The notes under the pieces are model-generated. The model saw only the letters and a program-made list of their open reading frames with translations, had not been told where the DNA came from and did not search any database. Both the position numbers and the translations under genes were made by a program. A stretch of 64,000 nt of DNA from Monodelphis domestica (lineage: Eukaryota > Chordata > Mammalia > Didelphimorphia > Didelphidae): the NCBI RefSeq assembly GCF_027887165.1, contig NC_077229.1, positions 366,961,001-367,025,000 on the forward strand. Direction: 5' to 3'. Positions 34,943 to 46,654 of the stretch are shown here, one piece after another. The first letter of the stretch is position 1, and every line of letters begins with the position of its first letter.

Positions 34943-35202
34943 CTCCATAAAAGGTTGACTGCTGACTTGAGTTTTCATTTAGGAATTACATAGCTGAATT
35001 CCTTGGCGACCTTAAATTAATATATATCAGTCTTTTAAAGTGATTTCCTTGTCACAGCTATTAATAACTGCTTGTCTCTCCAATAAGATGTGACACATAT
35101 ATTGTGTTGTAAGGTCCATGAAGCACTTCTCATAACCTAACTTCATTTCAACTTCTTAACATCCCTGCAACGTAGTTTCTTGGATGCCTCAGTTACTCTC
35201 CT

Positions 35203-35425
35203 TGGTAAATGGTATTGGAATAAGGAAGACCTGAGTTCAAATCCAGCCTTAGAAACTTACTAGTTATATGATTCTGGACTAGCCAACTAAGACTACTTGC
35301 CTTAGTTTCCTTGTCTGTAAAATGAGTTGGAAAAGGAAATGGCACATAATTCCAGTATTTTCTCCAAGAAAACCCTAAATGGCATCACAAAGTACTGGAC
35401 ACGACTGAAAAACAATAAAGAATGC
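35203..35425 (+). mobile_element. SINE with RTE-type tail
   Basis: Sense order complete: 'ggaagacctgagttcaaatc', 'tccttgtctgtaaaatgagt', 'gttggaaaaggaaatggcac', 'aagaaaaccctaaatggcat', 'tactggacacgactgaaaaa', 'caataaaga'. This is the second common SINE type in the window. Confidence 0.85.
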
Positions 35426-35464
35426 TGGATCTATAATGAGAAGTTATTTTTTCTATTACTCACT

Positions 35465-35670
35465 TCTGACTTTTTTTGGCATTTTCTTAGCAGAGATACT
35501 GAAATAGTTTGCCATTTCTTTTTCAAACCCATTCTACAGATGAGAAAACTGAGGCAAATAGGGTTAAATTACTTGCCCAGGATCACACAGATATCAAGTG
35601 TCTGAAGTAAAACTCACGTCTTTCTCACTCTGGGACTGGCATGCTGTCCACATTACCCATCAGCTTCCCT
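35465..35670 (-). mobile_element. SINE with RTE-type tail, antisense
   Basis: Antisense: 'ggcattttcttagcagagat', 'tagtttgccatttctttttc', 'acagatgagaaaactgaggc', 'acttgcccaggatcacacag'. It faces the copy at 35203-35425 across about 40 bp. Confidence 0.8.
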
Positions 35671-38209
35671 GTAGAGAGAAGACATCAACTAAAATTCAAG
35701 CTCTGCTATTGCTTAGCATCATAATCTCAAACAAACCATTTTTGCTCTCTAAATCAAAATTCATATTTAAACTATCCTAAATCTCTTGAACTATTGTAGA
35801 TACGGAGCACTCACCAATTATTTCTTGCTCTTCCTACACAAACTCATGACCAGATTCCTTCCTTTTTTAACTGTACATCTTTATAATAATATTAAGCATA
35901 GCATTCCTCCTGTGCAATTCCTTATTTGGATATTGGGTAACATGTTGCAGCCTGCTCATACTTAATATCCTCTTTTCAAATCTTTTCCAGGTGTTGCCAA
36001 CTTAAATTCTTCTGAGTCTGATATTACATGATTTTCAACCTTAGAACATTATCAACCACATTATACAGATGAGGAAAATGAATCGGTAGCTCAATTTCTA
36101 AATACATACTCTAAGTTCATTCCACCTCAATTTGTTGTCTCTTGAAAATAAGTATTTTTATGATATTTAATGCTTGCACTTTATTTGTGTGTTCAGAGTT
36201 TTCTTCCATTTTGTTTTGGTGATTGTCCATGCTCTTCATGCTTGGCTTTAATTCCAAATTACAGGAAATCAATAACAATATCTTGAATCCTGTATTGATA
36301 TCTCTTCCAATAATTTGATAATATAATTATAACAATTCCCCAAAGGAAATTAATACTACATTAACAGATCAAATATCTTTGAGAAAACCAAATGACCAAT
36401 TTATTACAACAAGGAAGATGAAAATATTTCCTAATCAGAGCAGAGTTGGCAGGAACCCAAGGCTCACAAAAATAGTAAATTTGATTAAAATGTAATGTAG
36501 ATGTGAGATATTCTATCAAGTTAAAAAGTCTAATTCTGGCTAAAGTAACTTAAAGAAGAAACTTATTCCTCCAGAGACAATTTTTAACCTCTGAGAAGAT
36601 GATAAAATATATGCAATAGGGGAAATGTTTCATAATCATTTAAGCTTATTTGATTTCTTTTTTATATAGCAGGCATACTGTTTACTGACTGCTTAGTGCT
36701 TGCAATCACTTGTAGATATTTGTTCAGATAAATTTCTGTCCCTAAAACCAAAAGAGCAAACTGTACTCACTTTTAAGTGAGGTAAGATATGGAAGTTGTT
36801 ATTAGACTGACTGAACACTCTCATGTACTTGGCCACAAATACCCTGAGGATAAGAGAATTTGAGTGACTAACACACAATATGACAAGAAAATGGCAGCAC
36901 TCTGGGTCTTGACACTCAGTGGTAATTAACTTCGCAATACATAACACTGCCAGGGCCTAGCTTCCTTCTGAAATACTTCATTATAGGATAGATCATAGAT
37001 TTGGCATTGGGTTATCAAAAACTAAAATATTAAAGCACAAACTCTGTTGAATTTCACTAATTCTAAGTGGAGGAAATCTATTGTAAACCCTTCAAGGCTC
37101 CTGGTATGAATCTTTGTGTCTGTCATCTGAGGTAAGATAAGACATCAAAATATGATGGGGAAATAATGTTTTGGGTTTTTTTTTTTGGTTTTTGGTTTTA
37201 TAACTACTCATGCAGCAAGTGGTCCAGTGGATGGATGGTTAGATTTACAGTCAAAGATGACCCCAGGAACTCCCAATATGAGTGAATTTCATGAGCTGAG
37301 TGTCTAACTTTTCATGACTATTATCTGAGTATCTAAGAAAACAAATAAATCATCTAATTTATATGTATATAAGGAATTAGAAATCTGTAGGACATTCTTA
37401 ACCTAGGGATCATGAACTTGCTTCTTTATTCATGGTATTTTTGTTTTAATATTATTGGGACATTTGTTGTTATACTGTATTTAAAAACATTACTCTGAGT
37501 AGGGTTTTACAGGCTTAACCATATTTCTGAAGGGGTCCCTGACAAAAAAAATGATTAAGAACACTTTTTAAAAATGATATTTTTTTCCTATGTGACAGTG
37601 GACCATGATTAACTATCCCTGCTCCCATTCTGAATACTTTTCTGGTAATTAGATTTTAATGTTGCCAGATATAACACATCTGTCCCTTGGACAATGCTGA
37701 ATACACAATGACAAGTTATTACTTTCCTTTTTCAGAATCCCCAAGGATATTACCCCTTTCTAGATGATTGTCATTAATAGATTTATATCACATGTTGCAA
37801 TTCCTAAGTGTACAGATTATTTTTCACTCTATTTTTCTGGCTACTTTTGAAGGACCTATAGGACAATAGTGACATAAGGAAAGTTTCTTTTCCACAGTTA
37901 ATTCTATCAATGATGAATGGATTCTTGATAACTTCAGTTGCAGAAGATGGACAATTTGTATTTGGAATTCAGCATTATAGTCTGTCTTATATTCACTGTT
38001 TATGCAGAGGAAATGATTGCGGTATTATTCTAAAATATTTTTAAGTGAAATAATGAAATATTGGAAGGGTACCCACAATCTTATAGGCAACTACTTCTCA
38101 CCTAACCAAAGCTGAGATTTGAAAAAGAGAATGTTCACACTGGGGCAAAAGAAATTGCTTCCTTCCATGTAATAGTACACCCAGCTATTAAAGTGATTTC
38201 CCTAAAGAG
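35671..38209. other. Largely unique sequence
   Basis: No gene is supported. A SINE scrap occurs at 37212-37290 ('gcagcaagtggtccagtgga'), and a MIR scrap near 36062 ('tacagatgaggaaaatgaat'). Frames at 35598-35780 and 36947-36693 lack recognisable features. This is one of the longer repeat-poor intervals. Confidence 0.45.
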
Positions 38210-38795
38210 GTTGTCTGTTGATGTCAGTCCACTGCTCAATAAATTGTAATTGTTTCTAACACTATTAGGATTGAATATAAACTCCTCAGTTAAGCTTTTA
38301 AGTTCCTTCATAATCTAACCCTTATCTTCCTTACACTCTTTCTTGCACTAAAAATTCTATCCATTTTGATCTTCTTGTTATTCACACATGACATTCTCTG
38401 GTCTGACTTTTATGGTTGCATTAGATTTCACCAAGCCTTCAATGCACTGCCTCCTTGATGCCACATCTTCCATTCTCTTTTGCTTCAAAATTCACTCCAA
38501 ATACTACCTTCTATGTGAAGGTTTTCCTGATGCATTAAAAGCAAGTGTTCTCCATCAGCAATCTTACATTAAGTTTGCATGTACTTATATATTTTTTGTA
38601 TTGAATGTACTTTTGTATTGTATGTATTTTGTTTGTATGTACTTATATATGTACATGTCTCTTCTCTCTTTGTCTCTGAAAGTTTCTGAAGATCAGGGAC
38701 TGTTGATTTTTGTCTTCATATTCCCAGAATGTAGCATAGTCTCTGGCACATAGAAGAGACCTAATAAAAGTGTTGTTTGATTATGTAAGTTTATT
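38210..38795 (+). mobile_element. L2 3' end
   Basis: Good L2 order: 'cagtccactgctcaataaat', 'gaatataaactcctcagtta', 'acatgacattctctggtctg', 'caaaattcactccaaatact', 'gatcagggactgttgatttt', 'tagcatagtctctggcacat', 'ctaataaaagtgttgtttga'. The plus-strand frame at 38388-38753 is non-coding L2. Confidence 0.85.
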
Positions 38796-39359
38796 GAAAG
38801 AAACAATGGTCTCATTTTTGTCTTCCTATCATCACTAATCAGCATAAGGGCAGAAGGGAAGTAGGAGTTTCCTAAGTATTTGCTTAGATTGTAAAAATTG
38901 AATAACATGAATAATGGAATAGGACCCGAGGGATAATTTCCCATTATTTAATACATAATAATATTGCTTCAAAAGCTTCTCCATGGCCACTTTGATTTGT
39001 TTGCTTTGTATTTGATTTGCCATTGTGAAATCAGTAATGTATATACTTTTCAATTTTAATCACCAGGAAAATCAAGTTTAGAGATTCAAAGTATTTATTC
39101 AAAGTCACATCACCAGCAGACAAAGGCTCAAATGCATGTCTTTTGAATTGAAGTTCAGTGACTTTTCAACAAGATCATGCTGCCTCTATTACTTTTACTT
39201 TATTTCTTTAAAGAATCCATGATATTACTAATATGAGTCATTTTTTACCTTACTTAAATCATAAGCTTTTAAATTTTATAACTCAAACAGATTCCAAAAA
39301 TAAAAAAAGACTCCTGTATAAAATACTAATAGTTTCCTTTTTGGTAGTGGCTAAGAAAT
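38796..39359. other. Unique sequence with a MIR scrap
   Basis: 39080-39190 is antisense MIR-like ('caaagtcacatcaccagcag', 'caacaagatcatgctgcct'). No gene. Confidence 0.45.
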
Positions 39360-39975
39360 AAGAACTAAATGATTGTCTTATTGTAGGATTGATGAATGAA
39401 TTATAGTCCATGAATAAAAATGGGATATTATTAAAAAGAAATAATTTATGTAAGGGTTTTTTCTAAACCCTTATCTTTTATCTTAAATTTGATACTCAGT
39501 TTCCATTCCAAGGAAGAAGAGGGGTATAAGGTCTAGGCAATTGTGGTTAAGTGACTCACCCAAGGTTATAGAGCTAGGAAGTGTCTGAAGTCAAATTTGA
39601 ACCCAGAACCTCCCATTTCTAGGTTGTGCTCTCTATTCACTGTGCCATCTAACTACCCCAGAAAGGGATAGTTTTAAAGAAGTCTGAAATGACTTTCACA
39701 TGAACTGATTCAGAGGGAAATGAGCAAAAAAAAAAAACCCCAACAAGTTATAGGATAACAATCACAGCATAAATGCAAACAACTTTGAAAAACTACATAA
39801 ATTTAATTGAATGATCAACCATAATTCCAGAGGAACAATGAGTAGGCATGTCATGTTATGACTTTCCTGATAGGGAGGTGATGGATTCTGAATTTAAAAT
39901 GAAAGATGCAATGGACATGATTAGAGAAAATCATTTTTAAGCCCATTGGCTCAATATATAATTGTTACAAGGATT
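39360..39975 (+). mobile_element. L1 3' end split by a SINE
   Basis: Before the SINE: 'gaattatagtccatgaataa' and 'gggatattattaaaaagaaa'. After it: 'cacatgaactgattcagagg', 'gatcaaccataattccagag' and 'gatagggaggtgatggattc', the order of an older marsupial L1 3' end. Confidence 0.7.
39451..39662 (-). mobile_element. Marsupial tRNA-related SINE
   Basis: Antisense and complete: 'aaacccttatcttttatctt', 'gtataaggtctaggcaattg', 'ggttaagtgactcacccaag', 'caaatttgaacccagaacct', 'cactgtgccatctaactacc'. Confidence 0.9.
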
Positions 39976-41929
39976 TTCTTCCTCCTATTATTTTTTCTCC
40001 TTTTCCTTTTTTTCCTCTCATCTTCTTCTCTCCTTGCTTCTTTTTTTCAATAGAAAGAACAATAATGTTTATGAATTTAAAGCCATCATTTAAAATATAT
40101 TATCAATTTTGGGGGGTCAAAAATATTTATCAACCAGTGGCAAGCCCTTTGATGACACATTTCTCTGAACTCTACTAGACTGGTTCTTTGTGATCAATAG
40201 TCTGTCACCAGGCTCATACTTATAGCCCTTTCCCCATAGTTGGATCTGTGTAGATTTTGCATACCATTACTTTTGAGGACTCACATCACAATGGGACATT
40301 AAATATTAATAAAACCCTTTTGTATACCCACTCAAAATTCCATTTTTAATGGATTCCAAAGTTCAAAGCTTGAGTTGTTCAATGATCTTGCTCCAGATAA
40401 TGGAGACATCTCCAAAGATTTTTGGGGCTGGTACCTATGATTTTACTAGATTAGAGAACCACCAGTAAGGAAGTTCTTTATACAAATAAAGCTAGGCCAT
40501 TGCTCTCCAACCTAATGTCTAAAAGGTGATAAGAGGTGATAGAATTGCTTAGGGTCATACAGCTAGTATTTTTCAAAATAGGACTTAAACTAAAGTCTTT
40601 CTGACTCTTAAGTCACTTTTATATCAATTACATTATGCTGTCTTTCAGTGGCAAACATATCATTAAAATTTCCATTATTATCATTATTTTAAAACAATTG
40701 AATCATGTCTGTAATACTTCTGGCAATATAATATTATTTTAATTATTTAAAAAGTAGGCTATGTTAGAAGAAATTTAGAATAATTCATGAACCAACATAT
40801 TTGACCTTTTTTTGGAGAATTCTGCCTTTGAATAAATGTCACAATAAATCCATGGGGTCTTCATTTGTCAAAGAACTAACTCTGTTGAAACCATTATCTT
40901 CAGCAGCTTCTATTGCTGAGAACTCAACATTTTTTACAAAATACATTCTAAGATATTAAGCATTATTTCTTCACAAATAAGGGTAACAGCCCTAACCTAA
41001 TGATAGCTAATGTGTCACCAGATTCTTGCCAGGTAAATAGTTGTCTGAGGTTTAAGTATTTTTTTTTCTCTGCAGATAGAAACAATTTTAAGGTTTAGAT
41101 GTTGTAAAAGAAATAGAATAGACAGTATGATTAAAATGATACAAATTGATATAAATAAATTCTTATTCCCCATCCCCTTATTTCTCTTTAGAAATATTTT
41201 GACAAGGAGGATGTGGGGGGGGCATAATGAGAATTAATTAGCCACAGAGTAGAGATGAAATATCAGCTATATTTATGTGAGGTTTAGTACTGATCCTGAG
41301 GGAAAGTTAGGACATGAGTTAAATTTACCTTGGCCAGTACAGCATAATGGAAGATTCCTTTATTTCCGTCCCCCAACATTTTGTTTTCCTTCTAGTCTTG
41401 GCTACATTAGTAATCAAAAAGATGAGAACCAGATCTTAAACTCTGACACTTACTAGATCGTTGTTAATGTTTGTCTCTCACCTTATATGTGTCTGAGTAT
41501 CACCACAAGTAAACCTGGCATAGGTACAATTCCTCTACCTTCCCCCATAGGGTTGTGGTAAGGAAGATCATTGTAAATCAGGTGTAGCACTTGCTGAGAC
41601 AAGCATGCCTTTTCTTTGTCTTGCCTTGCTCCTGTAAAGCCTCTACAGGGGAATTGATATGAAATATCTGGAAATGTAAAAGTTTTAAGATGTGACAAAA
41701 TGGTCATTAGTTGTCATCGCCTGGAGATTATTCAAAACTGAGGAACTATATTGTGTGTGTATATGTGTATGTTAACACCAGAAATAATTATTCAGTCAAC
41801 TTATATACTTCTTCCTTCCCTCATGCCTACACACATACCTAATTTTCCCTAATCTGAAAGGTAGAAAAAAACTTTTTTTAAGTAAAAAAAAAACCCTTCA
41901 TATAACTGCCATCTTCTCAAGCTATGATC
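39976..41929. other. Mostly unique sequence with MIR scraps
   Basis: 40525-40650 is antisense MIR ('gcttagggtcatacagctag', 'ggacttaaactaaagtcttt'). 41390-41595 contains sense MIR-like wording ('cccatagggttgtggtaagg'). No coding region is supported; the minus-strand frame at 41707-41483 is a shadow. Confidence 0.45.
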
Positions 41930-42130
41930 TCATACCCCTCTTCCCTTTCATGGATGACTCTATAAAAAGAGTTATTTATTTTTGCTTTCTCTATTTTCTT
42001 TTTTCTCAACCTTTTGTAATCTGGCATCTGACATCATCCATCACTCAACTTAAACTGCTTTCAACAACAAATGATTTCCTTTTTTATCTCAAAAACTGTC
42101 TTTTATTCAAAGTTATAAAAGGAAAAAATG
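41930..42130 (+). mobile_element. L2 internal fragment
   Basis: 'ttttctcaaccttttgtaat', 'ctggcatctgacatcatcca', 'ttaaactgctttcaacaaca' match the pattern of an L2 ORF2 segment. Frame broken. Confidence 0.5.
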
Positions 42131-42442
42131 GCAAAAGCTTTCCCTCTCTAAATGTTGCCCCTCTCTTCCAGTTCCAAATACCCACATCCTAGGGAGCAGG
42201 GTGAAATCAAGTTGGGAAGCACTTCAGATGAGGTCAGCCACAGTAAAAGGATCCAAGGATCCCTCTCTGCTTCCTCTGTCCTCATATTGGTTGCCACAAC
42301 CTTATTATCAAAACAACCTCCATGGATCCAATTCTATAAATATAATTCTCCCAATTAGAGGCAAGGTCATAATTAGAAACCAAAGATACTTGCTGAACAT
42401 TGATGACTCTAATCAATAGGGCAGAGGTAATAAGCACTCAAT

Positions 42443-43149
42443 TGTAGACTGAGTGAAACTCCATCATTATTATGTAGTGATAGAGAAGGATTTAACACAG
42501 AGGAGAAATGGAAAAGAAGCAAGACTGACAGGCAGGGCAGTTGGAATGTTAGAGAAAAAAAGACTTCTAGGAGAATTACCAATGGACAGGAGGTGGAGTT
42601 CTGATTCTTGGGCTGGAAGCAGCTCCTTTCCTGGTCTCAGGATTTTTTTTTTCAGGATTTTATTGCCACCATTTTCCCTAAGGATTTCCCAATTGAACTC
42701 AACACCCATATTGTCTGTGAACCGATCCTGATCTCTGCCATATCAAGATCTGGGTGGACTGATCAGAGATTTCAGCTTTGCCTGAAAGGGTTCTCCCTGG
42801 AGGGTGGACTGAGTCAGTTCTGAAGACAGAAACATTTTCCAGCTATATCTTAAAGACTTATGTTATTATTTTAACATTAGTTCAGGATAGCCAGCATAAG
42901 AGAATAAGAAAATAGATAAGGTTTTCAGACTGGTTCCAGCTGTTGGTCAAAGCTGGTGGACTCACTTTCAGTGGGGCATTTAGTGTAGAGATTCCTGTTT
43001 GACCTCTTACATAACCCCATCATAAATATCCTATCCCAAATAAAAGCTGTTTGTTTATTCAATAGCAGTCAAATCTTTTAAGAGAAGAAAGAAGTTTGGA
43101 GGGTGGAGGTCTGGTGCCTGAGGGAGATCTCTATTAGAGTCAAGTAACA
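42443..43149 (+). mobile_element. Possible solo LTR
   Basis: The interval starts TG, ends 'gtaaca' and has an AATAAA at 43039-43044 about 110 bp before the end. It is GC-richer than its flanks. These features fit an LTR, but no relative was found in the window and no target duplication is clear. Overlapping frames on both strands (42453-42823) are incidental. Confidence 0.35.
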
Positions 43150-43855
43150 CAAAGCCCTGATTTGGACATCACTGATCTCCCTCCAGCAAGGAGTTTTGTT
43201 TTGTTTTGTTTTGTTTTTATGAGATGGGTCTCCCAGGAAGATTAGTTTTCACAAAAATGTCCTAATGACCCATAATTCTCCATTCCTTTGATGTGCCTTA
43301 TTCTGGTAATGTCCTCTATTTGTGTCATCTTATTTGATAGGGACAGAGGGCAGCCACTGGACCTCTGTCCAGACAGGGAGTGAATACCTTGGGATTTAGA
43401 TCAGCAACACAGTCTGACCTATCTTTAATCCATCATCCCAGGGGTTCACTCACTTTTCCTTTTAACAGTAGTGTTCTCTTGGGTCCATGTCTCCATGCAT
43501 TACAATGACAGTAAAATCACAGGCATGCATTTTCTCAGTGAGCCAACCCAGCCTTTGGCCAGTATTGATGATGATAACAGCTTAGGTAATAGTCAGCATT
43601 TCATACAGATCACACAAGGTGTCTCGCTTCCATGCTTCTCATTCTACATTTATATAAAACTGTTGGAATACTTTCCAATGTCAACTTCCCCTTCTTGACT
43701 AAAATCCTGATAGGGTCCTTCATAAACTCCTTGGTCACTCCCAATACCTCTCAGGACATGGTGGCTGACCAAAGTCCCATATGAGTATTACTACTAGGTT
43801 TCTGGAGAATGTCATAGATTTGGTCCTTAAAACCATGACTTAAAACCAATTGAAT
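43150..43855. other. Unassigned sequence with (TTTTG)n
   Basis: A short (TTTTG)n lies at 43194-43217. The sequence may belong to an unrecognised retroelement continuing into 43.86 kb. The frame at 43471-43698 has no recognisable domain. Confidence 0.4.
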
Positions 43856-44215
43856 GTAATGGACTTTTCCATTAGTGGCAATGCAGTGATCCTGAACAAC
43901 TTGGAGGGATCTATGATAAAAAATATTACCCATATTCAGAGGAAAAACTGGGGGAGTAGAAACACAGAAGAAAAAACAACTGCTTGGATACTTGGGTCGA
44001 GGAGATATGATTGGGGATGTAGAATCTAGATGAACATCTGAATGCAAACATCAACAACATGGAAACAGGTTTTGATCAAGGACACTTGTAATACCCAGTG
44101 GAATTGCATGTCGGCTATGGGAAGTGGGGTAGGAGCAGGAGGGAAATAATATAACTCTTGTAACCAAGGAATAATGTTCCAAATTGACTAAATAAATAAA
44201 TTAAAAAAACATGAA
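43856..44215 (+). mobile_element. Retroposon 3' end with A-rich tail
   Basis: Wording recognised as a repeated marsupial 3' end: 'ggcaatgcagtgatcctgaa', 'gagtagaaacacagaagaaa', 'cccagtggaattgcatgtcg', then 'taaataaataaattaaaaaa'. Probably a LINE 3' UTR; the subfamily is not assigned. The minus-strand frame 44047-43751 is a shadow. Confidence 0.6.
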
Positions 44216-44889
44216 TCAATATTTTACCTGCTTCATCTGGAATAAATATCTTAATATGTATGGGAGATAGGTATCATGTCTAAGACATAGCTTGGGTTGT
44301 TCATAATGATGTGATATCTGCAGCTTCTGAACCTCAGGCCTAACATTTGTTCCTCCAGGACAGACATAGCATGAGGTACTCATAATATAATTTCCTGGTG
44401 CTTCACCAGTTTTTGGATATGATTAGCTAAACCTCTAGTGGATGCCTAAACCAAGGCCAATGTGGCCTTTAAGCTGCCTACTTCTATGTGAGAAAATGAA
44501 TGCAATGAGTACAGAATGTTCTTATTTTTGCCTTCTTCTCTGGCCAGTATTTTGACTATTAAAAAGAGGAGAGAGACTATAATAGTTTCAAGAGATCACG
44601 GGAGCAAGTAAATGTTCCCTGTCACTCTTAGGATAAAGGAAACTTCATTTTAAAGTAAAATTTAAAAAGGAAAGAACATAATTTTGGAGAGATATGATGA
44701 AAAATGGGGAAAATTCCGAAGAAGGCAAGAGGAGATGAAATCAAAGGTTCAAGTTCAGGAAATAATGTTTATAATGAGTGAATTCATATCTTCCTAATGA
44801 GGCAAAAGATAAGAATGGGAGTAATTTTGAGCTGATATAAAGGGCAGAGTTGGGAAGAAGAGGAAGTTAACATGAGAGAGCTAAATTTT
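44216..44889. other. No recognisable gene
   Basis: AT-rich, no supported repeat or coding call. Confidence 0.4.
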
Positions 44890-45632
44890 ATTATTTTAAA
44901 AATTAGTCAATTAATTTGTGTTACATTAACATTTCCAATTAAATGTTTCCTGCCATCCCTTACCACTAATAGAGAAGGCATCATTTGCCAAAAAGACATG
45001 TATGGGTAAAACTATATCATTTCTTTTTATCTGTTCTTTCTCTGGAGGCAGAAATGCATGACATTCTTCAAACTATTTTTGTTGCTGTGTATAATGTTTT
45101 CTTGGTTCTGCTTAGTTTACTCTTCATAATTCATCTTTGTTTTTTCTTATGGTGCAGTAGTATTCTATCATAATCATATGCTACAACTTATTTAGATATT
45201 TACTAATTGATGGGCATCCCTTCAATTTTATGTTCTTTGATACCAAAAAGAGAGCTGCTACAAATATTCCAGAACATAGAGGTTCTTTTCCTTTTTTTTC
45301 TTTTTGATCACCTTAGGAAACAAATCTCATCATGGTAATGGTGGTATACAAAAACCTATGCTTAGTTTTATAACTCTTTGGACAAAATTCCAGATTCTTC
45401 TCCAAAATGGTTAGATAAATTTCCACTTTAATCAACAGTGTATTAGTGTCCCTGTTTTTCTACATCCCCTCCAACATTTGTCCTTTTGCCCTTTCATCAT
45501 TTTAGCCAATGTTAGGTGTGAGATGGTATCTATTTGTTATGATTTGCATTTTTCTAATCAATAATGATTTAGAAATATTTTCATATAGTTATATATAGTT
45601 TTGATTTCTTGATCCAAAAGATTAAAATAATA
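44890..45632 (-). mobile_element. L1 3' UTR and ORF2 end
   Basis: Antisense L1 order: 'tctttctctggaggcagaaa', 'gcagtagtattctatcataa', 'attgatgggcatcccttcaa', 'aagagagctgctacaaatat', 'ttaggtgtgagatggtatct'. It ends at the SINE that hosts the provirus. Confidence 0.8.
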
Positions 45633-45636
45633 TGGA

Positions 45637-45724
45637 GGCAACTAGGTGGCTCAATGGATTGAGAGTCAGACCTAGAGATAAGTTTCTGGGTTCAAATCTG
45701 ACTTCAGATACTTCCTACTGTATT
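45637..45724 (+). mobile_element. Left half of SINE split by provirus
   Basis: Sense 5' half: 'ggaggcaactaggtggctca', 'atggattgagagtcagacct', 'gttcaaatctgacttcagat'. It stops at 'acttcctactgta'. The rest of the SINE continues in the same orientation at about 51701. Confidence 0.85.
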
Positions 45725-46654
45725 TGAAGGGTTGTTTAGTTGTAACCAAGGGGTTCAGTCTTTCAGTATATATAGAGAGAATGAGTGGAGACCTCCCTTT
45801 TCAAAGCAGGGTTCAGGGGAGACAGCTCATGTTTAAGGTTAGCTCAGAGAGAGGAGAGGGGGTTTAAAGATTTTCTCCCTTCTGCCTTCCCTCCTTAGCT
45901 AAAGCTGCTCTCCTAGATTCTTCTGTCCCTCTTGTCTTCCTTTCACTACCCAAGACCAAAGGGTCTCCTCTTGATCTGTTCACTCACACTTGATTCACAG
46001 CTTGGGGAAAAGACAATTATTTTAATGTCTGTTTAATCAGGATGATAGAAAGAAATAACTAACAGGAAAAGAATGGGAGATGAAAGAGGGGAAAAGGAAG
46101 TCCCTGTCTCTATCTAAACCCTTTCCCCTCCCTCCTCAAGTTTGGGGGGAACTCAGGCCTTGGCAACCTGAGCCCCCTGAGAGAAAGTCAGGTTGACTCA
46201 CCCTGGGTTTGGCCCCTTGGCCACAGTTCAGACTCAGGGCAACAGGAGCTGAAGTAAAGTCAAACAGATTTTAAAATGTCTTTCACAGATTTCCTCTTCA
46301 ATAGTCTTTTCAATTGGGAAATGTTGGGGGGAAAGATTTCTAGTCACACACAGAAAAAAGTGAGTAACCCTCAGGAGAAAGTCTTTTTCAATCTTCTCTC
46401 TTCAGCTTCTCCCAAGGAGGAGACCAGTTCCTCTACCAGCCAGAGTCTTCTCCTCCTCCAGATTCCAAACTCCTGGGACCTCTCCCCCATCAAGGTGATC
46501 AGTTCCACACACTCTTCAGCCTGGCACTTTTCTTATGTGCCAGCCGTTGTCACAAATCCTTCATTCCCTGTTGTTCGCATGGTGCCACCCTGGCCTACAC
46601 TTACTTACTTACCTTCTATGTCTATTCTAATCTATCTGTTAGTTATTGCTCCCA
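45725..46654 (-). mobile_element. 3' LTR of the minus-strand provirus
   Basis: On the minus strand it begins TGGGAGC just after a polypurine tract (46673-46660) and ends '...acccttca' at 45725, giving TG...CA termini. An ATTAAA signal lies at 46037-46032. The flank to the left is half a SINE. The length (~930 bp) is normal for an LTR. The plus-strand frame at 46276-46659 is a shadow. Confidence 0.7.

Larger units (their letters stand above)
34102..35029 (+). mobile_element. Solo retroviral LTR, about 0.93 kb
   Basis: The layout is that of a gammaretrovirus-like LTR. The U3 holds three tandem 70-bp units (34301-34509). A TATA-like 'gtatttaagccc' lies at 34854-34865, a CT-rich R/U5 segment at 34870-34915, and an ATTAAA poly(A) signal at 34937-34942. 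The end is 'tatatatca' at 35029. The 4-bp 'gtct' occurs just outside both proposed ends (34098-34101 and 35030-35033), but the left end would then start with ATTGG rather than TG. The left end may instead be TG at about 34109. No proviral genes adjoin. Confidence 0.75.

Noticed and set aside
34102..46654. The LTRs at 34.1 and 45.7 kb as the two ends of one provirus
   Set aside because: They differ in sequence and orientation, and unrelated repeats lie between them.
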